Below are positions 1 to 10,243 of a stretch of 64,000 nucleotides of DNA, piece by piece. The DNA lies in contig CANTUV010000024.1 in NCBI GenBank assembly GCA_947685225.1, positions 19,672,001-19,736,000 of the forward strand, given 5' to 3'. The DNA comes from Garcia nutans. Its lineage: Eukaryota; Streptophyta; Magnoliopsida; Malpighiales; Euphorbiaceae. How positions within the stretch are numbered: the stretch's first letter is position 1; each line of letters opens with the position of its first letter. Made by a program: the position numbers and the translations under genes. The notes under the pieces are model-generated. The model was not told the origin of the DNA, made no database searches, and saw only the letters and a list, made by a program, of their open reading frames with translations.

Positions 1-1257
1 TTAAATATAATATTTATTCATTATTAGTATTATTAAGATAATATTAATTATTTATTTAATTGAGATATGATAAATATCCTTGAATAATTAGGATAATCCA
101 AAAAGTTTGATTTTTATCTCTAAAGTCAAACTTAAATACTTATAATAGAGGGATATTGTCACTATAAATACATAAGTGTTTCTAAACTCTCTTTCTTGCT
201 TGTTAGTTTTTCTCTTCGGAGGCTCCATACACCAAAAGAGTGAAATTAAGAAGTTAATGCTTAATTCTTAAATTATGGAAGTAAGAAATTTTTCTCTTTG
301 GTCATTATTCTTATGGAAGTAAGAATTTTTCCTCTTTGGTAGGTGATTATTCTTTAAGAGTACAAGCACAAGATGTATTATCTATGGGCATAGTAAAATA
401 TGAGCTTCTATTTATTTGGATTTAATTTTTTTAAATTATATTATAATATTTAAATTTAATCTATTTAATAATTTATGATCACTTTTTAATAATGAATTCT
501 TTAGCATAATATTTTGGATTACAATCATAATAATTCATAAATTCAGAATCTATTCAAAATTCAATTAATAAATAAAATAATTCTAATACTTATTCAAATA
601 TAACATGTCTTTACTAAAATAAATTAATAAAATCTTCTTTTTTGAATCTTTTGAAAATTTTAAAATAATGCAGTTAGACTCAATTCGAAAGCACGATTGT
701 ATCAAATGTGATCCAAGATCTTTCAATGATTAATCTAATGCATAAATGGTCTGTATGCAAATTAAAGTCATAACTCCTCCAGAAAAAGAAAAATGATACA
801 TGAAGTAATTCGAACTCAAAATATGTTAAATTTACAGTGACTCGATTTGGCTGGTTTGTCTCCTCTTATGTTTATAATATATTTGGGACATAAAAAATAA
901 TAAAATGTGAAAAAAAAATGATCAAAAGCTAGTCAACGTTCAACCAAACATGTCTCAATCTGAAAACAAATAGAAATGTATATTTCACAGAGTGGACTCA
1001 TAATTTTTTTAATATTTTTATCACAATGTTGATGTTATATTTTTATCACAATTTTTAATATATTTTTATCACATTTTTTAACATATTATTAATTAGTTGG
1101 CTCAAGATCTTCCAAATCTTTTTAGCTTATTGGACCATTTGAGAAACAACTTGCTATGAAAACTTAAATACAAAGAGATCTTACTATATGTAGTGAGTCC
1201 AATCTTATATAAGTGTGTACTAAATAGAAATGTCTTTAGGTAGGGTCTATATTATAA
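1..1257. other. AT-rich intergenic DNA, no gene seen
   Basis: This stretch is AT-rich with stops in all frames. I see no coding homology, RNA gene or complete transposon. A TATA-like string (CTATAAATAC) near 161 and a short tandem duplication at 273-340 are the only local features. It could be old, decayed transposon sequence. Confidence 0.6.
273..340. repeat. Two-copy 30-bp tandem repeat
   Basis: The text TTATGGAAGTAAGAA followed by a T-rich run and CTCTTTGGT occurs at 273-302 and again at 311-340, a period of 38 bp. The copies differ by one shifted base in the T-rich run. It lies in non-coding DNA. Confidence 0.75.
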
Positions 1258-1259
1258 GA

Positions 1260-1651
1260 GGGTGTTTAGCTTAGCTTATAAGCTCATTAAATCAGTTTAT
1301 AAACTTTAAATTTAAGTAGACATATTTTTTAGATAATTTTACGAGCTAATAAACTTAGCTTGTAAGTTAAAAAAACAAGCTAGGATGGAACAACTTATTA
1401 TTTTTATGCTTATAAACACTTTTAACCAAATAGTTTAATTATTATATTATTCCTATTTATTTTAATAGATGCTTTTGATAATATAATTTATATCATTTTT
1501 AGTTATTTTAAAAATAAATATATTTATAAACTATTTTTTACCAAACATATTATGTGTTTATCAACTATTTATAAGCACTCAAAATAAATACATAACTATT
1601 TAAAGTTTTAAATGCTTATAAGCTAATTTTTATAAATTAAGCAAAAAAATC
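1260..1651. mobile_element. Possible degraded hAT-type MITE
   Basis: The left edge GGGTGTTTAGCTTAGC plus TTATAAGCT and the right part GCTTATAAGCTAATTTT read as imperfect inverted ends. The interior has further inverted text around ATAAACAC and GTGTTTAT. GTGTTTGGCTTATAAGCT-like ends are common among plant hAT MITEs (general knowledge). The right end is poorly conserved and no 8-bp TSD is evident, so ends and identity are tentative. Nothing in it is coding. Confidence 0.3.
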
Positions 1652-1899
1652 ATTTAATATATATAGCTATGTAAATTATTATACAAACTAGCACATATTC
1701 AATTAGGCCAAACAATGGCTCTTCAACATCGCCTATTGAAAATTAAAGCACCACTTGAGGATTAATGAGAAAGTCATATTTGTATATAGTATTATGCTTA
1801 TTTTAGTTATACTTTTTCATTTTAATCAATTGAATTTGATAAATTTTTGTTTTGAAAACTAAAATAATCATAATTTAAAATTTGACTTTACAAAATGTG

Positions 1900-3250
1900 A
1901 GTTTGGAATGCAATTTGGTTGAGATTTGATAGAAAAGTGAAGGAAGAAGAGATGCAAAATGAAAAGGAGAAAAAGTGACTCAATACAGAAGATCAAACAT
2001 CTCCATTGCCGTGCAATGCATTTTGCACTATCATGGAATCCAAACTACATCTTCCCAACAAAGAGGACAAGAAACATAAGAAGCCTAGAAGCACGATAAA
2101 GTACACGATTGTGTAGATCATGCTTGCATGGCCGTGCATTTTGAAAGGAAAATTTTTTCATAGCAGAGTCAGGACCATTATTCATGCTTGTGCACGTGGA
2201 TATGCATTCCCATGTGAATTTTAAGGCAATTGAAGTTACAATTTTTCTCCAAGATTTTACCCTAATTATAATCCAAATTAATTTATGACTCTAAGACCCC
2301 CTATATAAGTAAGTCTCCAGCCCTATTCTTATTATCTTTGGCTTTTTACAAGTTTTTCTATCTTTTTTTGAAAATTCTTTGGAGAAGAAGGAAAAGGAGA
2401 CTTAGCCTTTGAAGAAATTTAAGTGAAGTTCATGAGTTCCATTCGATCTAAGTCTTAGTTTGTGATTTATTTATTTTTCTACCTTTCTTTTTTTTTCCAA
2501 GTCAATATAGTTTTAATGTTTAAACTTAGTTACTCTTTTTTTTTTGGTAATTGTCTTTTTTTTTTTTTCAATTATGAGTAAGTCAAATTCAGGGTTAGAT
2601 AATTCTTTTGATTTTCTTATGGTAAACTTATTGCTTATTTAATTCAATAATATTTCTCTTTGATTATTTTATTATCTTTGTGCTTAATGCTTATAATTAT
2701 CTAGCCAACATTTGTTTGATCTAAGTTATTATATGATGGAGGAAGAATAAAAATAAAATATTAGTTCCAAGAGATAATAATCTTAAGTAATTTTTACTTA
2801 GAGATAAGAAAAATACTTAGGAGGTTGTTTAAAGATCTTCATAAAGCTTAATGAATTGAATTAATTCTTATGCTCATAAGAGTAGATATAGGAGTTAATA
2901 TCAATATTAGTTTTAGATCTTGAGAGAGACTAAGACTAAATTTAGAAAGATTAACCTATAATCAAAGAAAATAAAATTAAGTTAATAATTTAGAAAGACC
3001 ATAGGTAATTAATTAAAGAAATCTAACCCTGAGCTTTTAATTATAGAAGTTAAATCAAATTAGTTTTAGCTTAATTAATTTATTGTCAAATTCAAATCAA
3101 TTAGTTTTCCAAATAATAAACAATGTGAATGATACTTTGTGGGAACGATACTTGAAATTGACCAATCTTTGTGGGAACGATACTTACTTATCATTATATT
3201 ACTTGTATATGATAACACAAACTTGCAATAGGACTAATTTTTGTGCAATA
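1900..3250 (+). mobile_element. Old Athila-like LTR, left end uncertain
   Basis: The 3' part has the layout of Athila-group LTR ends: GTGGGAACGATACTT (twice), then ATCATTATATTACTTG, GATAACACAAACTTGCA and TTGTGCAATA. A primer-site-like TAGTGCTGTTAC follows seven bases later, where Athila elements have TGGCGCCGTTGC. A TATA-type box is at 2302-2308. The repeat carries its own CG-containing words (GCCGTGCA near 2008 and 2130). No internal Athila coding sequence follows, so this is a solo or truncated LTR. The left boundary is a guess. Identification is by recalled family layout, not by alignment. Confidence 0.5.
2302..2308 (+). promoter_or_regulatory. TATA box of the Athila-like LTR
   Basis: TATATAA in the context CCCTATATAAGTAAG, inside the Athila-like LTR and followed about 30 bases later by CTTATTATC-type sequence. 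This is the expected place for the U3 promoter. It is predicted from sequence only. Confidence 0.4.
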
Positions 3251-3256
3251 AGTTTT

Positions 3257-3268
3257 TAGTGCTGTTAC
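3257..3268 (+). other. Degraded primer-binding site (Athila type)
   Basis: TAGTGCTGTTAC sits just after the Athila-like LTR end. It resembles the family's TGGCGCCGTTGC primer site with transitions only (G to A, C to T), as expected of an old methylated copy. Confidence 0.4.
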
Positions 3269-4457
3269 AAAAAAAGATGACATAATTTTAATATCACTAA
3301 TGCTGAATTGTTGTTACTTTGGAAATTTATAACTAATTCATTTTGTTTCTCATTTTCTTGTGGGATTTAGTTACATGTGTAACAATTCTAATGCACATCT
3401 CGAAGCTTATTATCCTGAAATAAAGAAATTCTGTAAAAAGCAAAATAAGGAAAGAAGAGAGAGAATTTGAAGACAATAAGAGAAGAGGAATTAAGCTGAA
3501 ACTATTGAATGAAAAGAAGAATTAATTTAAACTAACATGTGAAGAAGTAGAGATGGGAGATGTCACGTCTCACTCTTAGAGGCGTGACGGTCTTAGGGTC
3601 TAGGTAGGCTTAAGGCCACTAGGAACACAAATAACCACATCCGTTTCAATTCCAACATAATTTATTATAATTTATATTAAATATTTAATGTATTAGCTAA
3701 GTAATCTAGTAAACCCATTCAACCTTTCACATATCCTTAGTTAAGCCATATAAGTTATCATGTATAATTATGTCCATATCTCAAATTTACATTCACAAAG
3801 TCTTAATTCATTCTTTAATTACATCCATCTTATCACTAAACCAGTAAACTCTTTTTTACTTCTTTGCCAAACCTTTGCATTGCCACTCCTTAATTATAAT
3901 GCCACCAGGCCACAAAGCTCCTTCGGAATGAACTATACTTGCAAAACTACCACAAATAATCTAATGAGCCATTAACCAAATGTGATAATTGTAAACATAA
4001 TAATGAAATAAATAGAATATGTGACGAAATGGTGGATATTAAGGGAAGGAATCAAGAGTTAGCTAGGTAGCTCTACACTAGCTTTTAGGGTTTCTAATGA
4101 AACTTATACTCACAATGAGGAAGTAAATTGATTATTATCACACTCATCAAATAAAAGTGTTGATCCACTTGACAACCAAAAGGAGGGTGAATTGGTTGAT
4201 TTGAAGATTTAGAGCAAATTAAAAATTTAAACAATAAGGAAGAGGATAGGTTTAGAAAATTGAACACATAAAGTTTATAACGGCTCAAATTAAACCAATC
4301 CTACATCCACTCCTCAATAACAAGTTGAATATTCTACTAGACTTGGGTTTTAACAAGTTAAACCTTATCTTAGTGTTTTCATAAGATCACACCAAACTTG
4401 TACAAGGTATGTGTATCCTCACAACCTAAACAAGAGTTTTCCCCTTAACTCACTCTC
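3269..4457. other. AT-rich non-coding DNA, no gene seen
   Basis: No reading frame with recognisable homology is present. A near-palindrome reading GTCACG...CGTGAC lies at 3562-3588. The part 4090-4450 has the low-complexity flavour of a retrotransposon leader, but I cannot assign it. The last bases flank the LTR that starts at 4458. Confidence 0.55.
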
Positions 4458-6600
4458 TGTTACATCCATTACATCTGTTAATTTACAAAAATTAAATTAA
4501 ATGAATTAAATAAATAATTTGAGGGATAATTGAAGAGTGAGAAGTGAGAAATACAAAATGTATATGTGAGGTATATATAGAATATATATAACATATATAA
4601 AAGTCAAAGTTGAATAGTAAAGTTAAAAGGGTAATTTGGTAAAAAAGTTAAAAGTTAAAAAATTCAAAAATAAAATAATTATGAATGGAAGATAAAAAAT
4701 TATAATTTTAAAATAAATAAATAATTAATTAAAATAATTAAATATTATATATATGTAGTCTTAAGTGAAGAAGAGAAGAAAAAGTCAAAATTAAAAAAAA
4801 AAATCTTCTTCCTCTCTTCTCTTTCAAACTCATTTTTCTCCGTGGCTAAGGGATGAGTTTTTGTCCATCAAAACACTAACTTTGGCAAGGATTTTCAAGA
4901 ATTAACAGGAGCTTTGGTGATTTTCCAAATAATTAGTAAGTAATTTCTTGAATTTATGAAGTTTTCTTGGAAATTTATATTATGTTACAATTGGACTTTT
5001 GATGGGGTGTATTTTAATTTGTTAAATGGTTATGGGAGATGCTATTTTTATGAGGAGAAAATGATTTTATAGTTAAATGATTGATTGGTTAGGGTTTAGT
5101 AAAAGTTTGGTAGAGTTAGTGATGAAATTAGGGTTTCCATGGAATTTTTGTAAGGAATTATTTTTAATTGAATTTAATTGTTTAGGATATGTTAGAATAT
5201 GAGTTTAAGATATATTTAAACTTAAATTATGCTTTATAAATTATTGGATTATATTTTCAAAATTAAAGAAATTAGGGTTTTGGAAGAACTTGGTTATAGA
5301 AATGATGTTAATGTAATTCCATTGTGTAAATCATGTTATAATATGCTTTTATTGATAGAAATGAATTTAAAATGCTATTTGTAATTGAGTACAATGGATT
5401 TTTAGAATTAAAGAGAATTAGGGGTAAAATTTTAAAATTAGAGGGAAAAATATCTAATTGATATTTAAGAGTTTAAATGCTTTAAAATATGATTCTAAAT
5501 AATTGAAAACATTCACATTAGGGTTAGGAATTGAGTAGATAGTCATTGTTCAACCCTAGTGGTGATGGTCACATTGTAGGAGTGGTGTGGAAGGAGTGCT
5601 TTTTAGCTTGGGAGTTGTATAAGCCAAGGTATGTACATACTTTTGATAGTTTGAAAGTATTTGTATTTAATTTGGCTTAACACATTTTAAATGGAAGTGT
5701 GTTAAGCTACTTAGTCATTTGAATATTCATATGCATTGAGATATTAAATATGAAATGATGTATATGAATAATGTGCATTATAAAAAGCCATTATTAATGG
5801 CTAAAATGAGTAGAATGTTCTAGAAGTGAATTATGGGAGAATAGCCCAAAATGTTTGGGTAATATAATTGTAATGTAAAATGACATGCATTATAGATAAA
5901 GTGATAAGATATATTGAATTAAAGTGATTTTGCATAGTTATGAATGAAAAATGAGAGAAAGAGACAATGTGATAAGAAAATAAATTATGAAATATGCATT
6001 ATTTGTGTTGCATAATATACTATTCAATTCTAGAGTTTTGTGTTTGATGGCATGCCTATGATTTGCCTTCGGGCTAGATGCTGGGCGTCAATATTATATA
6101 TTTTATATTTGGGCTAGACGCGGGGCGTCACCATTCTAATGAGTGCCTTCAGGCTAGACGCTGGGTGTCATTATTTTATGCCTAAGGGCTAGACACTAGG
6201 TGTCAAATATATACCAAAACAACAACTCTGGAATTTGAATATTATATAAGGTCATTTGGGCCCAATGCGTGTGAATGTATTAATGTGATGATTTAAAAAG
6301 AATAATGGTTATGATCTAAAATGGAATTACATGTCACATTGTAGAGTTTAATGAAACAACATTATGCATTGTCTTCTTTAAAGTTTCATTATTATTAGAG
6401 TATGTACAGCTAGGCTTTGAGCTTAGTACGATTGAAATTCATCGCGCATGTGATAGGGTTGATCTGGTCAATCCGGATAGTTCATCTAGACCTGGTCAGG
6501 TCTAGACTTGGATTGATTGTTCTTGAAGTGATATTGGCTACCACAGGATTAGAGCTAGCTGCTGACATGTATACATTTTATTTTATGACATAACTATGTA
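4458..6600 (+). mobile_element. Chromovirus-type LTR (LTR-a), 3' end deleted
   Basis: It starts TGTTACATCC, parallel to the TGTAACATCC start of element F's LTR at 21673. It carries the same internal landmarks as the other LTRs here: GTAAGT after a leader-like segment (near 4936), a GGGCTAGACGC...GGCGTCA block near 6060-6200, TCATTTGGGCCCAATGC near 6253, and the stem-loop pair at 6410-6450. At 6600 LTR text (ATAACTATGTA) jumps straight into gag (GCATCTTCAT), so the LTR end, primer site and gag start are deleted. Compared by eye with LTR-b (17553-18465), the two are the same family. Confidence 0.75.
6410..6450 (+). other. LTR double stem-loop (LTR-a copy)
   Basis: Stem 1 is CTAGGCT-TTG-AGCTTAG (6410-6426, one G.U pair). 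Stem 2 is reduced to CGAT-N8-ATCG. It occupies the same place as the better preserved pairs in C (45566-45603) and F (42257-42292). Confidence 0.55.
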
Positions 6601-6710
6601 GCATCTTCATCATCGAAGAGAGGCCAAAGGGCATATCCTCAGAGACTTAGTAGGAGCCAGTGGCAGCTTAACAGATCATCACAACAGTAGAGATAGAGAC
6701 ATGCAGCCTT
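6601..6710 (+). pseudogene. gag fragment (linker before zinc knuckle)
   Basis: The 110 bases match element A's gag at about 19441-19550 (GCATCTTCAT, GAAGAGAGGC, GGGGCATATCC-like text, TTAGTAGGAGCCAG, CAGATCATCACAACAG). In gag this is the Ser/Arg/Gln-rich linker between the capsid-like domain and the zinc knuckle. It is fused to an LTR on the left by deletion and cut on the right by the foldback at 6711. It carries stop codons and is non-functional. Confidence 0.75.
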
Positions 6711-7121
6711 TATAACGACCCCACCTGCACGGTATTACGACAGCTGGTCTGTTGGGCCTTTTCTCCCGTAGGTGGATCGTAGTCCCAGCCCTCAACTCGG
6801 TAGGCCGCCATAGTACTGGACTGCCCTCGTGGGCCCTCCAACAGAATTTGTTTATTTGGCTCCTAAAGGTGTTGTCTCCCCAGATCGAACATCTGACCTC
6901 TCCCTTAAGAGAGCCAGCGAGCACAATCCAGTACCATTTCTACTGGATCAGGGGAGGCGACTCCTTTGGGAGCTAAATAAATAAATCCTGGTGGAGGGCC
7001 CGCGAGGGCAGTCCAGTATTGTGGCGGCCTGCCGGGTTGAGGGCTGGGACTACGGTCCACCTACGGGAGAAAAGGCCCAATAGACCAGCTGTCGTAAGAC
7101 TGTGCAGGTGGGGTTGTTACA
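6711..7121. mobile_element. 411-bp palindromic foldback element
   Basis: The left arm (6711 to about 6888) and the right arm (about 6950 to 7121) are inverted copies of each other, matching by eye at roughly nine bases in ten, mostly with transition differences. Shared blocks include CCCACCTGCAC, GGGCCTTTTCTCCCGTAGGT, GTAGTCCCAGCCCTCAA and TACTGGACTGCCCTCG. The ends read TATAAC...GTTACA (the reverse complement of the right end starts TGTAACAACCCC). It interrupts gag. The flanks are GCCTT (6706-6710) and GCCTC (7122-7126), an imperfect 5-bp duplication. The body is much more GC-rich than its surroundings and holds no plausible gene. It could be a foldback/MITE or two inverted LTR fragments. 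Confidence 0.8.
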
Positions 7122-7231
7122 GCCTCAGTGGCTAGTGCTCCAGCCTCAATATCCCAAAGGCCTATTCCACCTAGCCGTGCTTAGTGTGGTAGGGCGCATA
7201 GAGATGTTTGTTGGAGGACTGGTGCATCAGT
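7122..7231 (+). pseudogene. gag fragment (first half of zinc-binding region)
   Basis: This continues the gag copy left of the foldback. Reading on, it has ASVASAPASISQRPI, then text matching CAQCGMAHGGVCWRTGAS of element A with TAG in place of the first CAQ codons. It ends exactly where element B is inserted; the rest of the same gag is at 16822. TCAGT at 7227-7231 is B's left target duplication. Confidence 0.8.
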
Positions 7232-8220
7232 TGTAATACCCTGATTTTTGATGTACTTTGGAATAGTAGTTATGAGAGAGTATATTGGTGAAATAGGTAA
7301 AGAAAATATAATAAGAGATAGATGTGTATGAAGGATGTTATATATATATATATTATGTATTTGAAAAATATGGGAAATCTAAATACAATATATAAGACAT
7401 ATACATATATCAACATATACACCACATATACATGATGTATACATTGGTGTAGAAAAAGTTAATTTTAAATAATTAATTAATTAATAATAATAATGATAAT
7501 AATGACAAAAGAAGGAGAAATGAAAGTCAAAAGAAGGAAAAATATTATTGGTGGGAAAATTTAGGTAGAAATAATTATATTATTTTATATATATAAGATA
7601 TGGATGAAAATTTAAAAGAGAGCTTTCACTCTTTCTTTCTTTCTTTCTTCTTCTTCCTCTTTGAACATGAGAATAGAGAGAGAGAGAAGAGTTTGATTTT
7701 GTTCATATACACACCAAATTCACAAGAGTCTTAAGAGAATTGAAGGTGGATATTAAAGATTTGGCAAAGAATTCAAGAAAGTGCTCTTTTTCTTGAGCTG
7801 ATTTTTATAGATTTTGAGTTTATATGTGATATGGTTAGTGAGAGAAAGTGATGATTAATTGAATAATATGATGATAATGAAATATTGAAGTATATATATA
7901 TGTTGAATTGGTGCTTAGATGATGAAAATATGATTATTTGTGAGGATGATGATGAGTAGTTGAAATTAAGGAATAAGGGTGATAAGGAAAAGAGTAAGGG
8001 TTTAGTATAAATGAGTTGGGAATTGAGTAAATTGATACATGGATGATTGTATAAATGAATTATATAATGATTATTATTATGATATGTTGGAGTTATATAA
8101 GTGTTGAATTGATGGGTGAATTATGAATATAAACTAAGATGATGATTAAGGGTGTTGTAGTATTGATTTTGGAATGATTGTGTTCATATGGTTGAGAGTT
8201 CGAAATGCAAAACTTTTGCC

Positions 8221-8510
8221 TGACACAACTAGTGACACGGTCATGTCGTTGGGAGTGTCAACGGTGCTGAGTTTAACGTTGATGACATGACCATTAACAC
8301 GGTCATGTCTCTGGACGTGTCGTGGCTACTTTGCGATAAGATAATTGACACGACCATGAACACGCCCGTGTTGTTGGGCATGTCAAAGTTTCTATGAGAC
8401 AGAATGAATGACACGGGCAATAACACACCCATATCATTGTACGTGTCAATGCTTCTATATGAATGAGTTAATGACACGGTCATTAACACACCCGTGTTGT
8501 TGGGCGTGTC
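8221..8510. repeat. CG-rich GACACGG/CGTGTC array in B 5' LTR
   Basis: Four to five diverged units of about 60 bp each hold an inverted pair such as GACACGGTCAT ... GGGCGTGTC, separated by AT-rich spacers. The array stands out from the AT-rich LTR. Open frames across it are only by-products of the repeat. The same block is at 14816-15105. Confidence 0.85.
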
Positions 8511-9831
8511 ACTTGAGAATAACTTTTTTGTTGTTTTTCATTTGTAATTCCTATTTAAATGATTTGAATGTTAAGAATGCCTTAGAATGTGATACTAAAT
8601 GGTTGTTTATGATCACATTTGGTATAGGCATTGAGAGAGAGTAGTTTGCCCAACCTTAGTGTTGAAGGGCAACTTGGAAGAGAAGGTTAGAGGAAGTTTT
8701 AAATCTTATTTTGGAGTGTTTCCTAAAGTAAGTACAAACTTTGAATAATTGATTATATTTACATGACATTTGGACTTAACACATTTTGGTTGGAAAATGT
8801 GTTAAGTTACTTACTACATTGTTTGTGCATGAGTAATATGATATGTTTTGTATAATGTCATAAATGCATTATATGTAATGTGAACTATGTGCAAGATATG
8901 ATAATGATCCAAAATATTTGGGTAATGCAGTTTGTTATGTATACATTAAAGATGGTATGTAAGGCTATTGGTGATGGCTATATTGATATAAATGAGATAA
9001 TTGAGGCATTGTGCCTAGCTTGATCATGAGAAAATGAGAAAGATATTGATAATGGAATTATGAAAGAATTGTGTGCCTAGTATGTTATTCAATTTTCAGA
9101 GTTCTGTGTTTGGTGGCATGCCTAAGACGTAGTAGTCCCTTGAAGCTGGGTTGGGCTTGGTCCTTGAAGCCTAGTTGGAATGTTACATGAGGTAGCAGTC
9201 CCTTGAAGCTAGGTTGGGTCTAGTCTTTAAAGCTTAGTTGGGATGTTACATATGAGGTTATCCTCATTTTGATTATGATTTGCCTTCAGGGCTAGACACA
9301 TGGTGTCATCTTGGACCAAAGCAGTAACTCTGGGATTTGAACATCATATTAGATTCTTTTAGGCCCATGCTTATGTTTATTTTTATGTGAATTATGAATT
9401 GTAGAATAATTGAGCAATATATTAAGATATAATGTTATGAGATATATGATGGTGATCATGGAATGATATGATCGCAATACATATGCAAATTACTAAAAAG
9501 GAATGTGGCTTAAGAAAATATGCTAAATGATGAGAAATGAATTGTTGAAAGACTTGAGTAGAGTTAAGTCTTGATATTGAAAATGAGATTATGGAAATAT
9601 AATGTGATGTGTAATATGTATATGGTTGTGGAAATTGTGTGTGTTGTTTCATGAATATTATGATAAGCCATCAAATTGTGGCTTATGTTAATTATATATA
9701 TAAATTATGAAATTAGTGAAAAGATATGAAAAGTGCATTGAAAATGAAAAACATTATAAGAATATGATGATAAATGATGTTAGTAATGTGAGTATGATTT
9801 TCTGTAATGTATATAATATTTATATGTACTA

Positions 9832-9849
9832 CTAAGCTTTCGAGCTTAG
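9832..9849 (+). other. LTR stem-loop 1 in B 5' LTR
   Basis: CTAAGCT-TTCG-AGCTTAG is a perfect 7-bp stem with a 4-base loop. It is followed by a decayed second stem (ATCGTGC) and AGGTGAG, in the order seen in the other LTRs. Confidence 0.65.
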
Positions 9850-10231
9850 AACAGTTGTATTAATCGTGCAGGTGAGTAGATGGTTAATCTGGGAGTCAAA
9901 CAGTTGTGCCACAAGAAGAGTGAGAGTATTTTGAGACCAACTAGAAGGTGGTGCATACATGTACAATTTTATTATGCTGTATTTTGATAAAAATATATAT
10001 GTACATAAGTGAATTTTGAAAAAGACAATGTAATTTATATATATGTAATATAATCAAAAGTATAATGATTTTGTAAATGTTCTTTTATTAAAAATATATA
10101 ATTGATATGGAACTAAGGAAGGGATTTAAACAATATTGAAATGTGACATCCTTATATTTTATATACGTAATCTATATATACGAGGTATATGTATAGTACT
10201 TATATAAAGTATATGGATATTACAATTATTT

Positions 10232-10243
10232 TGGCATCAGAGC
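10232..10243 (+). other. Element B primer-binding site
   Basis: TGGCATCAGAGC lies seven bases after the 5' LTR end. It differs by one base from TGGTATCAGAGC, the initiator-Met tRNA primer site used by the other chromovirus-type elements in this window. Confidence 0.85.

Larger units (their letters stand above)
7232..10224 (+). repeat. Element B 5' LTR
   Basis: 2993 bp, TGTAATACCC...GATATTACA. Contents in order: AT-rich U3 with ATATATAT runs, a CTTT/CTT microsatellite and an AGAGAGAGAGA run near 7630-7690, the CG-rich GACACGG array (8221-8510), a GTCCCTTGAAGCT repeat pair near 9138-9240, the GGGCTAGACAC...GTGTCAT block near 9290, TAGGCCCATGCTT, and the CTAAGCT stem-loop at 9832-9849. It is nearly identical by eye to the 3' LTR, implying a fairly recent insertion. 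Confidence 0.9.

Noticed and set aside
6679..6976. Two overlapping open frames of 74-81 codons in GC-rich DNA
   Set aside because: They fall within the palindromic foldback; high GC content alone explains the lack of stops.
8241..8644. Opposed open frames of about 80 codons in B's LTR, repeated at 14836-15239
   Set aside because: They lie in the GACACGG array of the LTR and occur identically in both LTRs; no start context or homology.
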